A stretch of 64,000 bases of DNA from Actinomadura rubteroloni (GCF_002911665.1 NZ_MTBP01000001.1:434001-498000), one strand, 5' to 3'. Shown: positions 28,959 through 38,280, counted from the first letter of the stretch. Translations and numbers: made by a program. The notes: generated from the sequence alone by a model not told the origin.

Positions 28959-29381
28959 ATGAGCACCGAAGAGAACAGAGAACTGATCCGAGCCATCTTC
29001 GCCGAGATGGCACGCGGCAACCCCCGAGCGCTAAGCGACGCGATGTCCGACGACTTCCGCTGGGTGTTCCCAGGAAACTGGTCCTGGACAGGAGTCTGGG
29101 AACCCAAAACCGTCGCACTCTCCGGCCTCCTGCGCCCCCTGATGGCTCAGTTCACCGACTACCGCAACGAAGCCGACCTGATCCTGGCCGACGGCGACCG
29201 CGTAGTCGTGCAGGCCCACGCCACCGCAAGCACCAAGCACGGCGACCGCTACGACCAGACCTACTGCTTCATCTTCCGAATCGCGGACGGCAAAATCACC
29301 GAGGTCATCGAACACTGCGACACCGCCCTAGTAGAACGAGTCCTAGAGCCCCTGATCCCCACCGAAAAATCGCTCCCTTGA
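28959..29381 (+). CDS. SnoaL-like (NTF2-like) protein
   Basis: A 140-residue protein. EENRELIRAIFAEMARGNPRALSDAMSDDFRWVFPGNWSWTG is the characteristic start of SnoaL-like proteins, followed by DGDRVVVQAHATASTKHGDRYDQTYCFIFRIADGKITEVIEHCDTALVERVL, whose Asp and His residues line the cavity. Family members include isomerases, cyclases and non-enzymatic binders. It is divergent from the LysR regulator and is its likely target. Confidence 0.85.
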   Translation: MSTEENRELIRAIFAEMARGNPRALSDAMSDDFRWVFPGNWSWTGVWEPKTVALSGLLRPLMAQFTDYRNEADLILADGDRVVVQAHATASTKHGDRYDQTYCFIFRIADGKITEVIEHCDTALVERVLEPLIPTEKSLP

Positions 29382-29404
29382 ACAACCGCCCCACGATCCC
29401 CGCT

Positions 29405-29743
29405 TCACAACCGGTACCCAAGCCTCCGCACGGGGCCAAGTGAACCGCCGCAAGAGGTTGGCGCGAGCGAACGCAGTCTGAGCGAAAATAGGGTTCGGTA
29501 GTCGCGTATGTCACGGAAAGCGCGCTCGACGGCGGCAAGCCTGGCCAGGCCCAGGCTTTCCCAAATGGCGCCGCCCAGCCAGCTCAATTCCGTCACCGCT
29601 GCGGCAGCCTCGGCGAGGAACTCGGCCGATAGCAGCCATCTTCGCCGGCGGTCCAGTAGTCCGTCCAGAACTTCGCAATTGACAGCGATGCCTACGAACC
29701 ATAAGTGCGGTGGTGCACAAAATGAGCCAAAAACATTTTCGCC
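29405..29743 (-). pseudogene. Gene remnant without start codon
   Basis: A stop-to-stop frame of 112 codons with protein-like composition (LLSAEFLAEAAAAVTELSWLGG, then ERAFRDIRDYRTLF). The only plausible starts are internal (GTG at 29596). It lies at the GC drop that leads to the NACHT island. The sequence is not recognised; a decayed gene is the best guess. Confidence 0.3.
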
Positions 29744-30221
29744 CTATCCGAAAACCAAGAATCTTTAGTTAATACTGCCGACCAGGAATTTTTTCTCCAC
29801 CCGGATAAATTCGAATCTCAAACTTCCTGAACCGCAGCAATATCGGGCTCGTTCACGGCCGCCCGCTCCGTGCTCTGGCCAGCCCCGGAGCTTTCGACGT
29901 GTCCGCCCTCGTCCACGCCGATCCACCCCGTTGTTAGCACCGCGTTAGCAAGATTCCACCCAACGCCTCGCAAAGGGCAAGGAATCCGGAGCGCAAGGCC
30001 GTCCATGGCCCGAGCATCCGGAAGCCCTGGGGCAGCGATCACGCCAACCACTCTCCAGACCGCAAGCCCCCAGGGCGATCGCCTCGAACCCCGGCACCAC
30101 GCTCACATGGCTGACCATTATTTCCCATAAATAAGACACCTGCACCCAGACATCGCCCATGCGTACACGCCTGCCGACATATCCCTTTCTATGCTCAACA
30201 GGTCTTTCTATCGCCCGATAA
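29744..30221. other. AT-richer gene-free segment at island edge
   Basis: About 480 bp with no convincing gene. The part 29700-29820 is AT-rich (runs such as attttttctcc and ttagttaatac). A paired GTTAGCA repeat lies at 29933-29950. Short frames here lack an RBS. The base composition resembles the following NACHT gene rather than the left-hand genes. Confidence 0.6.
29933..29951 (+). repeat. Paired GTTAGCA motif
   Basis: GTTAGCA at 29933-29939 and again at 29944-29950, spaced 11 bp start to start. The same heptamer occurs twice, inverted, with 12-bp spacing just after tRNA-Arg at 60592-60610, and once at 55761. These could be recombinase arm sites, but this is only a pattern. Confidence 0.35.
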
Positions 30222-32615
30222 TCAGAAATAAAAGCTCGCCGGGTCGTCCAGTGCGCGCATTACCCGCCCCCTAATGCCTTTGACCTGAACGTACAAGTGC
30301 TCACGTCCCGCAGGAGCCGGGGATATCCATCCTCCCGAGACGAGCTTTCCGATCACGTCTGGGACGAGTTCTCGACTTCTCATATCCATACCCCGGAAGA
30401 GTGCCCCCTCTTTGCGCCCGCTGCCCGGCTGCGCGTAGATCTTTTTAAGTATCGCCAAAGCGACGCGTCGTTCCGGGGAAATTTTCAGCTCCATGATCGC
30501 CGCAGTCGTGCGGTTCGGTGCAGAGAAATTGTATATCTCACACGAGGTGAGATTCTTGTTTAGCCAATCTGGGATTCGAGAGGCACCTTCGAGGTAGCCA
30601 ATGATAGTGTTTCGGAAGATGGGAACTTTTTCACCCGCATCTACGTCTGAAACGTCGAGAGTCTCAATCACACAATCACTGAAGGTGGTGCGTGACTGTA
30701 TGGGATCGTCTCCAGACAAGGTGAGGAAAGGAAAAATCACTCCCTCGATCAGAAATTGCTCTCTAGTATTGCCTTTCCCAGGGCCCAGTTCAAAGTGGAC
30801 TCGTAGCGCATCCGCAAGTACGGCATCGTATTGATGGTTGTTCTGTCGTCGTTTGGCTGCAGCAATTACGCCAGTAGCCGTTACTCCCGCATCAACACAG
30901 GCTGCAGTAGCCACTCCGATTCCTAGTTCGCTTGCAGCCTGCACCCATGATGCACTTCTTGAAAGAGCGTGGCTATCGTAAGGACTAATCAGATACTGGG
31001 CTAGATCTTCCCCGTATGCTGTCTCAGCGAGAGACTTGTCGACGAAGTATCGCTTCTCTCCATCCAGTGCCGAATTCGTTTCAGCATCCGCGATTGCTAG
31101 CCCCGGAAGGCGTAGAAGAACTTGAGAACCTTCTTCATCTGGTTCTCGTCCATTGACATCAATGAATGCGGTGCGAAGCATGCTAACGTCAACAGGTCCG
31201 GTCTCATCACCGTTCGAGCGCGCAATTGTTGCTACGCGCGAAACGAGACGTTGAATGACCTGAGGGCGGACTGCGACAAACATACGCGATTCTCGCTCAC
31301 AAACAGCGCTAAACAGCTTTCGCCATGCTGTAGTCGGGTTCCCTAGGGTAGAATCTATTTCCGAAAAAAGTTGCATTGACACTAGGTAGCCGATAAGCAA
31401 GGGGCGCGTCGGCATCCAGTCAGGCACGGACCATTGAACGCCTACTAGATCGAGATACTTTTGCAGCTGCTCCTTGTCGAAATCGTTCAAAGTAAGGAGG
31501 TTGCAGGTTAGCCCAAATCCAAGCGCATCCAGCATCTCTTTTTCGGAAGAGAAATAGTGGGATCGTCCGCAAGTGATTACACCCGAGTTAGTAGGAGTTT
31601 CCTCGATCAGTCGTCGCACGGGGGCTAGTGCCTCCCAGCGGAAATCCTTTAGATCTGACGCGCTGCCGAGCCACCGAGGAGGTACTACCTCGTCAAATCC
31701 ATCTAGCAAAAGGGTGCATGAGCCAGCACGCCAAGCAGAAATAAGTTTATCCCCCTCCGGGAACCCGATCTCCTCGGCATGGCGTCGTATTATTTCTGCA
31801 GGGCTCCTAAGTCCCACACAATCCCGAAGATTAATGTGCAAGGGAAATCTCTTTAGCTTATGACTGCGAAGGTGTGCCTTTCGGAGGCTAAGATATATTT
31901 CTCTCAGTGCATGACTTTTGCCGATACCGAACTCTCCCGATAGCAAGAATCGTGACCCTGCCGCCAGTCTCTCCGAGACGTCGCCCACATGAAGAAGCCC
32001 GCCCTGTTTAGCGAAAAATGGCACTGGAACTTTAACGTCCGGAAAATTTTGACGAATTGAGTAGGCAATACTTCCGAACGGTGCCTTGCCGCGTGCTGCA
32101 AGGTATGCCTCCGAATTACAGAGCCTCCCCAGTAGGGTAGTCACGCTAATCGGATGGATCACTACTTGTGAGCCACGCAGCATTTGTGCAATCACTTTCT
32201 TTTGATCGGCTGTCGGCTCCTCTCTTGTGACAAACCAGCCAGTCAGGCTTTTAAATGCGTTTTCCGGCTTGCGTTGCAACTCGGTGAGCATATCTTTTGT
32301 TTTTTGGGCATCGTGCTTGGCTTTTTCGACATCCCTGCGAGTAGTAAACTCGTATGCGTGTATAGCATCGGAAGTGACGAAAATAGCGTCTCTTTCGCGG
32401 CCCTGGTAGAAGACCGGACCTTGCAATCCGGCCGGGTCGTGAATAGCTCGAGCTATGTTCAAAGCCCGCGCTTCAAACTCAAAACTAGACTCGTCCTGTG
32501 GCATTGATGGCCAACCGCTCTCATAACAGGTCAAACAGGTAGTTGGCCATGATAGCTGTCCACCGTGCTTCATGCAGGCATCTCGGAGATTTTCGACTTT
32601 GCGGCGTTCCTCCAT
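30222..32615 (-). CDS. NACHT/STAND NTPase with N-terminal nuclease-like domain (putative anti-phage)
   Basis: About 797 residues from ATG 32615; starts at 32504 or 32744 are also possible and none has a clear RBS. The frame extends upstream, but the first 43 extra residues have different composition. Residues 72-100 (GRERDAIF, then HAYEFTTRRDVEKAK) match the PD-(D/E)XK-like N-terminal domain seen in bacterial NACHT proteins. The NACHT NTPase has Walker A GEFGIGKS (227-234) and Walker B TLLLDGFDE (301-309). The C-terminal 400 residues have no recognised repeat. A CxxC pair (TCLTC) lies near residue 28. Codon use is clearly AT-richer than all neighbours, a sign of transfer. Family knowledge: bacterial NACHT proteins are anti-phage sensors that trigger nuclease or other effectors. 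The assignment as defence is inference from family and island context. Confidence 0.8.
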   Translation of the reverse strand: MEERRKVENLRDACMKHGGQLSWPTTCLTCYESGWPSMPQDESSFEFEARALNIARAIHDPAGLQGPVFYQGRERDAIFVTSDAIHAYEFTTRRDVEKAKHDAQKTKDMLTELQRKPENAFKSLTGWFVTREEPTADQKKVIAQMLRGSQVVIHPISVTTLLGRLCNSEAYLAARGKAPFGSIAYSIRQNFPDVKVPVPFFAKQGGLLHVGDVSERLAAGSRFLLSGEFGIGKSHALREIYLSLRKAHLRSHKLKRFPLHINLRDCVGLRSPAEIIRRHAEEIGFPEGDKLISAWRAGSCTLLLDGFDEVVPPRWLGSASDLKDFRWEALAPVRRLIEETPTNSGVITCGRSHYFSSEKEMLDALGFGLTCNLLTLNDFDKEQLQKYLDLVGVQWSVPDWMPTRPLLIGYLVSMQLFSEIDSTLGNPTTAWRKLFSAVCERESRMFVAVRPQVIQRLVSRVATIARSNGDETGPVDVSMLRTAFIDVNGREPDEEGSQVLLRLPGLAIADAETNSALDGEKRYFVDKSLAETAYGEDLAQYLISPYDSHALSRSASWVQAASELGIGVATAACVDAGVTATGVIAAAKRRQNNHQYDAVLADALRVHFELGPGKGNTREQFLIEGVIFPFLTLSGDDPIQSRTTFSDCVIETLDVSDVDAGEKVPIFRNTIIGYLEGASRIPDWLNKNLTSCEIYNFSAPNRTTAAIMELKISPERRVALAILKKIYAQPGSGRKEGALFRGMDMRSRELVPDVIGKLVSGGWISPAPAGREHLYVQVKGIRGRVMRALDDPASFYF

Positions 32616-32791
32616 GGTGCGGGGCGCGAGACCAAACCTGAAAAGGAGCATGGCAAGGCGCGCCGGGACCGGCCTGGAGAAGCCGCATGCTCGGTGTGCA
32701 CCCCGCACGTGCGCCTGGCCGCGTAGCGGGTCGCCCTTGAACACGTAGAGTAAGTTCTCATTCGGGCGGGCGCTGGCGGTGCTGTGGTTGG

Positions 32792-33756
32792 TTAGGTCAT
32801 GAGTTTGCGGAGGGTGGTGCGGGTTTGGTCGGCGAGGCTGACGGCTGCGCCTAGGCGGTTGTCGATGGTGACGTGGACGCCTGGTGGTGCATCGTCGGGG
32901 TTGAGGGTGCTGGTGTACTCGTCCCAGTGGCGCAGCTTCCAGTGGTCGCGGGGGCGTCGCGGGTCTCGATGTACTCGTGCATGGTGTCCAGGTCGCTGTT
33001 CACCCAGACAGCGGCGACGTCCACGCCTCGGGCCTTGCAACGGTGCGTCAGGCGGGGAAGCCATCCGAGGGTGTTCAGCTCGTTGATGAACGGGGCGGCA
33101 AGGATCAGGGAGACTCCGCAGTCGATGTTGCTGTAGGCCAGGTTCATCAGCGACCGGTACTCGTGCGGGCGGACGTCGTCGCGGTACAGGTCGGTCTGGC
33201 GGTCGTGGGGGTCTCCGCCGAGGGAGACCAGGAGGCGTTCGGTCATGCGGCGCGTGAGGGCGTCCTTGTCCAGGACCGCCCATCCCGACAGGTCGGCCAG
33301 GAAGCGGGCGAACTCGGTCTTGCCCGATCCCGCGTAGCCGCCGACCAAGACGAGGACGGGTGCGCCGCCAGCGTTGGCGACGGTGCGGCCGTGCCACGCG
33401 TTGGCGATCCGGGCCTTCAGCGCTTCGCCGTCAGGGAAGAACGCCGACAGGTCGAACGGGAACCCGGCCGGCCCGGTGTCGATGCCCCGGGCATGGGCGG
33501 CCATGCGCTCCAGGACGGCGAGCGGCACGTCGTGCGCTCGGGCGATGCGGGGAAGCCAGTCGTCAAGGATACGGTCGCCGCGCTCCCACCGGGACACCTC
33601 GTTGCGCGTGAGGGTCGCCGTTCCCGCCAGCTCGTTCAGCAACTCGGCTTGAGCGCGCTGGCTGCGGGTGCCACGTAGGCGCGCGAGATACCGGCCACCG
33701 CACTCATTTCGGTAGTCAGAGGCTCTACGACTCAGGGCTGGCGGCAGGGCTTTCAA
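32792..33756 (-). pseudogene. HTH plus P-loop kinase-like protein, frameshifted
   Basis: An N-terminal XRE-type HTH (NEVSRWERGDRILDDWLPRIARAH) is followed by a P-loop ATPase/kinase core (GGYAGSGKTEFARFLADL) and helices typical of AAA-type small-molecule kinases. The frame that carries these domains ends in an unrelated Thr-rich tail, while another frame continues DHWKLRHWDEYTSTLNPDDAPPG to the stop at 32792. The switch point is the GGGGG run at 32950-32954. One extra base would restore a continuous protein of about 320 residues (TTG start at 33756). It could be a true pseudogene or a sequencing indel in a homopolymer. A TTG start is assumed because no ATG or GTG fits. Confidence 0.7.
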
Positions 33757-33842
33757 TGGCCAGCGTGAGCTGGACGATTATTGCGGGCGCATCGGTGGAT
33801 CGTGGTGACGTTGCACCTTTCTGTCGGTGCCGCTCGGCGTGG

Positions 33843-34391
33843 TCAGAGGGCGGCGAGTTTGGCGGCCAGTTTGGGGGTTGGGGCGCTGTCGCGGGAGCGC
33901 CAGGCGTAGCCCTCCACCTCTTCCGCCTGGAGTACGACCTTGGGTTCTTTCACCCAGAGTGCCCAGCGGAAGTCGGCGTGCCAGTGTTCGGGTTCGCCTT
34001 TGGCCGGGTTGGCGGGGATGGTGTGGACGTCGATGTCGACCGGGGTGACGTCGTGGCCGGGTGGGGCGACGGCGCCGTGCCAGGAGATTCCGGTTTCCTC
34101 TTCCAGTTCGCGTAGCGCCGCGTAGGGCAGTGCGTCGTCTTCGGGTTCCAGGTGGCCGCCGGGCAGCAGCCAGCGGCCGAGCGCGATGTGCTGGATGAGC
34201 AGGAGCCGGCGGGTGTCGTCGATGACCACGGCACCACAGGTGACGTGCCCGCCGTTGAACTCCTTGCGCGAGGTCAGGTCGGTTCCGGCGTCGAGCGCGT
34301 CGGTGAGGGGCCGCAGGTGGTCGGTCTCGTTGGGGTAGCGGGCCAGGTACCGGGCGACGGTGGTCCGGATTTCGTCGTGGGTGATGCTCAT
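33843..34391 (-). CDS. Nudix hydrolase
   Basis: A 182-residue protein. Nudix box: GGHLEPEDDALPYAALRELEEETGI, a common variant one residue longer than the canonical spacing, with the catalytic REL and EE kept. Before it, GAVVIDDTRRLLLIQHIALGRWLLPG is the strand that leads into the box. Its ATG overlaps the stop of a possible 28-residue frame (ATGA). Family role: hydrolyses nucleoside diphosphates linked to another moiety; substrate unknown. It sits two genes from a MazG-like pyrophosphohydrolase on the same strand. Confidence 0.88.
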   Translation of the reverse strand: MSITHDEIRTTVARYLARYPNETDHLRPLTDALDAGTDLTSRKEFNGGHVTCGAVVIDDTRRLLLIQHIALGRWLLPGGHLEPEDDALPYAALRELEEETGISWHGAVAPPGHDVTPVDIDVHTIPANPAKGEPEHWHADFRWALWVKEPKVVLQAEEVEGYAWRSRDSAPTPKLAAKLAAL

Positions 34392-34474
34392 CGGTCCGTC
34401 CCATCGAAGTAGCGCAGCCAGGTCGCGGCGATCAGGTTGCGTTGGGGCATGTCCAGCTCGCATTCCGGGTTCAT
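34388..34474 (-). CDS. Possible 28-residue leader peptide
   Basis: A short frame MNPECELDMPQRNLIAATWL... whose TGA overlaps the Nudix ATG by 4 nt. It has protein-like codon use and could be a translational leader. There is no clear RBS; a longer start exists upstream at 34573. Confidence 0.3.
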   Translation of the reverse strand: MNPECELDMPQRNLIAATWLRYFDGTDR

Positions 34475-34517
34475 GGCACGACGGCATGGTGGCGAGGAGG
34501 TCGCAAACGCGTCCTCC

Positions 34518-34847
34518 TCAGCGCCAGCGGCGGGTCTCGTTGATCTGCTCTTTGCGGCGGAACGCGTCCTCAAGGTCGATCCCGGCCCGGTTGCATACCG
34601 AGACGAGCATGATCAAGGCGTCTGCGGCCTCGCTTCCGAGGTCGGCGGCGCTGCGTTCCCCGTTCTGCGGTTGCCCGTTGTAGGCGGCGACCGCGTCGAG
34701 GACTTCGCCGGCCTCGCTGCCGAACTTGAGCGCCTGGTCGGTGATGCTGCGGCCGATGAAGCCGCGCTCGACCTCCAGCCTGCGGACGTATTCCTGGACG
34801 TCCTTCAACGCCGCACCCTGCGGCAAGGGCTCCATGAGCAGTGCCAT
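34518..34847 (-). CDS. MazG-like nucleotide pyrophosphohydrolase
   Basis: A 109-residue all-helical protein. The MazG/dUTPase-like metal site is visible: KFGSEAGEVLDAV carries two acidic residues, and LGSEAADALIMLVSVCNRAGIDLEDAFRRK carries the second E/D pair. Small single-domain MazG-like proteins hydrolyse non-canonical or alarmone-like nucleoside triphosphates to monophosphates. It is encoded about 125 bp upstream of the Nudix start, in the same direction. Together they look like nucleotide clean-up or stress functions. Confidence 0.8.
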   Translation of the reverse strand: MALLMEPLPQGAALKDVQEYVRRLEVERGFIGRSITDQALKFGSEAGEVLDAVAAYNGQPQNGERSAADLGSEAADALIMLVSVCNRAGIDLEDAFRRKEQINETRRWR

Positions 34848-35069
34848 CCTCGCGGGAGTGATGGGGTGGGATCGCCGGGAGGCTAGCAGCGGCGAGTGAT
34901 CGCCGTGGCCCGTCTGCGCTTATTGAGTGACGGGTTGGTGCTCAGGGGCCTTCGAACGTTGCGAGTCGGCGGGCGTGCGAGCGGACGTAGGGCGCGAGGC
35001 GGACGGGGTTCCGATCGGCGGCTTGGAGAATGATCGCCGCGACGGTTGCGCGTCCGTGGGCCGGCTGGG

Positions 35070-36077
35070 CTAGGTCACGCCGTTCGGTTCGTCGCTTGAA
35101 GCTCCTCCGGGGAGCAGCGGTGGCATCGTCCTCAGCCGCTCTTCGAGCGTTTCGGCGTGAACGCCGGAGTCCGCGGTGACCAGATCGCCGTGAAGTTGCC
35201 GCAGTCGCTCGCGGCTCGTGGCGCGCAACGACTGTGCGGGCACCGCGTCCAGTACCTCGGCTGCGAGTGCGGCGGCGTCTCCGTAACGCCCGCGGGCCGC
35301 CTCCCCACGGGCCAGTACGAGCGTTGCCGCCGCCCACGCGGGGCGTGACGGCGACAGACCGGCACGCGACGCCTCCGCGTGGTCGCGGCATTCGGCATGG
35401 TCACCCATGTCCCGCGCCGCCTCGGCGAGATGCAGCCGCAGTTCGGTCAGATCGAAACCGAATCGGCCCGGTTGGTCGCCCTCGGGGTCGGCGGCCATCG
35501 CGTCCTGCGCCGAGCCGACCACTGCGGCGGCCTCGGCACGGTCGCCGACAGCGGCCAGCGACCGCAGCCGTCCCCACGCCAGGAGTTGCGCGTACCGGAG
35601 TGGCGTGTCGGCGTACTCCAGCGCCCGTTCGGACAGCGCCAACGCCTCGTCGTGGCTGCCGAGGCTGTTGGCGAGCATGGTCTTCGCACCAAGTGACCAG
35701 CCCACGAGCCACCGATCCCCGGCCGCGTTCCCCAGCCGGTGCGCGGTCTCCAGATGAATGCGCGCCGCGGCGTAGTCCCCCAGGACGTACGCCAGGTTGC
35801 CGACGAGCGCCGACAGCCACCCGGCGGCGCGCCTCAGATCCGCCCGCCGTGCGTCGGGCTGCGGCTGCCGCAGCATCAAGGCGACCAGCGCGCGGGTCCG
35901 ATGCGCTTCGTCCGCGAGCTCGGCGGGCGGGTACTTGGAGAAATGCAGGGAGTAGTAGCCGACCGCGGCGTCGAGCTGGTCCATGACCTGCGGGCCGCCG
36001 CCCGGTCCGTCAGCCTCTAAGGCGAGTTGCAACGACTCGCGGAGCTTGGCGAGCGGGGCGTTCGCGCGATCGGGCAT
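35070..36077 (-). CDS. TPR-repeat protein (HTH-less actinomycete regulator type)
   Basis: A 335-residue soluble protein made of TPR-like helical hairpins (GNLAYVLGDYAAARIHLETAHRLGNAAGD; TMLANSLGSHDEALALSERALEYAD; ARGEAARGRYGDAAALAAEVLDAV). Actinomycetes carry many XRE-HTH plus TPR proteins; this one has the TPR part but no N-terminal HTH. It may be an HTH-less partner. It lies 42 bp downstream of the hypothetical gene that follows hisS, on the same strand, and is probably the third gene of that operon. Confidence 0.7.
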   Translation of the reverse strand: MPDRANAPLAKLRESLQLALEADGPGGGPQVMDQLDAAVGYYSLHFSKYPPAELADEAHRTRALVALMLRQPQPDARRADLRRAAGWLSALVGNLAYVLGDYAAARIHLETAHRLGNAAGDRWLVGWSLGAKTMLANSLGSHDEALALSERALEYADTPLRYAQLLAWGRLRSLAAVGDRAEAAAVVGSAQDAMAADPEGDQPGRFGFDLTELRLHLAEAARDMGDHAECRDHAEASRAGLSPSRPAWAAATLVLARGEAARGRYGDAAALAAEVLDAVPAQSLRATSRERLRQLHGDLVTADSGVHAETLEERLRTMPPLLPGGASSDEPNGVT

Positions 36078-36119
36078 GAGGAGCCATCCATCCGAGTTGA
36101 ACCGCCGGCCTTGGGGCGG

Positions 36120-36731
36120 TCAGCCGTCCAGGTACAGCAGTGCCGTGATCGTTTTCTTGCAGATGTCGCAGTGCATCAGAGCTTCTTCGGAAGCTAGGTC
36201 GGCTTCTACGGTGGTGATGCGGTCTATTACGCCGGAGGCTCGTTCGTCCTCGAACGCCTTTTGCCAGCGGGCGGTGTTGGTGGCGAGGTCGGTGACGTAC
36301 CGGGTGGTCATTTCGTAGAACGCTCGGACCCCGTGCTCTTTCATGTAGCCCCAGTTGAACTCTAGGGATCGGAGAGCGATCGGGAACGGGTGGTGGACCA
36401 GTCCCTTGGCCCATCGTTCGGTCATGTCGGCGATGTCCAACCGGGCCGCGCGCTCGTTCAGGACAGTCCACATGCCTGAGGCGTCGTACTCTTCGGTGAC
36501 GTCGGCGAGCAGGTGGGAGGCGGCTTTCAGGTTGGCCGCCTTGCGGTCGAAGAGTTTCAGCGCCTCGTCGGCCGCGTTACCGTTCGGGTTCTTGCGGGCC
36601 GTGTCGATCGTTGTCTTGAGCTGGACGGCGTAGGCGGCCTCCCAGGACAGGTGCTCGCCGAACGTGGCCCAGGGATCAGGGAATCCTCGTTCGGCGACGG
36701 CGGCGAAGATCCGGTCAGCTTGAACGCCCAT
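36120..36731 (-). CDS. Hypothetical protein after hisS
   Basis: A 203-residue protein with an excellent RBS (GGAGGCAGGGC before ATG). Mostly helical with a conserved-looking centre (FPIALRSLEFNWGYMKEHGVRAFYEMTTRYV). It ends with an isolated CDICKK, a single CxxC. No family is recognised. It starts 35 bp after the histidyl-tRNA synthetase stop, so it is probably co-transcribed with it. Confidence 0.7.
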   Translation of the reverse strand: MGVQADRIFAAVAERGFPDPWATFGEHLSWEAAYAVQLKTTIDTARKNPNGNAADEALKLFDRKAANLKAASHLLADVTEEYDASGMWTVLNERAARLDIADMTERWAKGLVHHPFPIALRSLEFNWGYMKEHGVRAFYEMTTRYVTDLATNTARWQKAFEDERASGVIDRITTVEADLASEEALMHCDICKKTITALLYLDG

Positions 36732-36766
36732 GCCCTGCCTCCGGTGTGCAGACGGCTCCTCAGGCT

Positions 36767-38083
36767 CTACATCGTGAACTTGGAGTCGATGGCCGTGAAG
36801 ACGTCGGTGGCCGAAACCCGCTCTTGGTTTCCCGACTCCATGTCGCGGATGGTGACGGTGCCTTCGGCGTGCTCGTCGTCGCCTTGTAGGAGCGCGTAGC
36901 GGGCCTGGCGGTCGGCGGCCCATTTGAGCTGCTTGCCGAGCTTGCGGCTGGTGCCGAGGAAGATCTCCGCCCGGTGGCCCGCACGCCGCAGGCCCTGGAC
37001 GAAGCCGAGCGCGTCTGTGGCGTAATCCTCGTTCATGACGGTGACCGCAACGTCGATGCGGTCGGTCCCCTGATCCTCGTCGCCTAGCGCGCCGATGATC
37101 CGTTCGACGCCGATCGAGAAGCCGCAAGCGGTGACGTCCGGACCGCCGAGCGTCTCGATCAGGTGGTCGTACCGGCCGCCGGACGCGATGGAACCCGGCA
37201 TCCCCGGCGCGACCACCTCCCAGATCGAGCCCGTGTAGTAGTCCAGGCCCCGGACCAAGTTCGGCGCGAACCGGATGCGCTCCTCACCCACGTGCGGTCC
37301 GGCCAGCTCCAGCAGACGGTCCACCTCCGCCAGTCCGTCGCGGCCCTCGGCGTTGTCCTTCAGCGCGGCGCGCATCCGGTCCACGGCGTCTTCGACGGTG
37401 ACGTCGCGGACCAGTTCTTGGGCGACGCTCTGCTCCAGGCCGCGTCCGTCCACCAGTTCGGCGACCACCGCTTCGGGCCGCTGCTTGTCCAGCTTGTCCA
37501 GCGTGATCAAGGCACCGGCAGCGCGGTCGGCAGGGACCCCGTACACCTGCATGAGGCCGGTGAGTGCCCGCCGCGAGTTGACCAGGATCGTGAAGTCTTC
37601 GACGCCCATCGCGTCCAAGGCGTCCGCGCCCGCGCACACGACCTCGGCCTCCACCAGCGGCGACGACGAGCCCACGACGTCGACATCGCACTGGGTGAAC
37701 TCGCGGAACCGGCCCCGTCCCGGACGGTCGGCCCGCCACACCGGCCCGATCGCGTACCGCTTGTACGGGGTGGGCAACCGGCTCCCGTGCGCCGCGACGA
37801 CCCGCGCCAGCGGCACCGTCAGGTCATAGCGCAACGCCATGTCCGCCTCGCCGCTGGCCTCGTGCGCGCCCCGCTTGAGGATCTTGAAGATGAGCTTGTC
37901 GCCCTCGTCCCCGTACTTGCCGGTCAGCGTCTCCAGCCGCTCGAACGCCGGCGTCTGCAACGGCTCGAACCCGTACCGCTCGAACACCGTCCGCGCCGCC
38001 GCGAACACCCGTTCTCGCCGCCGAAGATCCCCGGCCAGGAAGTCCCGCGTTCCCGACGGCGGCTCGAACTGCTGCGACGCCAT
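36767..38083 (-). CDS. hisS: Histidyl-tRNA synthetase (probable second copy)
   Basis: A 438-residue class II synthetase. The start at 38083 has GAGGGG 6 nt upstream; ATG 38089 is also in frame. Motif 2 is WRADRPGRGRFREFTQCDVDVVG. HisA motif: LVRGLDYYTG; HisB motif: SIASGGRYDHL. The C-terminal anticodon-binding domain ends RDMESGNQERVSATDVF. Sequence features (PGRGRFREF, YYTGSIW) place it in the eukaryote-like HisRS group, while many bacteria use a different one. Its context of kinase-fold, Nudix, MazG-like and TPR genes, not housekeeping genes, suggests an extra copy, possibly a resistance or modified-function synthetase. That role is inference. Confidence 0.92.
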   Translation of the reverse strand: MASQQFEPPSGTRDFLAGDLRRRERVFAAARTVFERYGFEPLQTPAFERLETLTGKYGDEGDKLIFKILKRGAHEASGEADMALRYDLTVPLARVVAAHGSRLPTPYKRYAIGPVWRADRPGRGRFREFTQCDVDVVGSSSPLVEAEVVCAGADALDAMGVEDFTILVNSRRALTGLMQVYGVPADRAAGALITLDKLDKQRPEAVVAELVDGRGLEQSVAQELVRDVTVEDAVDRMRAALKDNAEGRDGLAEVDRLLELAGPHVGEERIRFAPNLVRGLDYYTGSIWEVVAPGMPGSIASGGRYDHLIETLGGPDVTACGFSIGVERIIGALGDEDQGTDRIDVAVTVMNEDYATDALGFVQGLRRAGHRAEIFLGTSRKLGKQLKWAADRQARYALLQGDDEHAEGTVTIRDMESGNQERVSATDVFTAIDSKFTM

Positions 38084-38280
38084 GTCCATCCCCTCGATCA
38101 CGTTCGCTGTGGCACGACGCCCCAACGTAATGGAGCCGTCACCCGCCAGTACCGAGTACGAGCCAGACTGGTCGGCGTTCCGCAGAGGCGTGCCGCGCGG
38201 GTCTCGTCCAATTCGGTGACGACCCATCGTCCGCCGTTATCGCCCTCACCCGGCACACCACGGATTTCCCGGGAGGCCGG

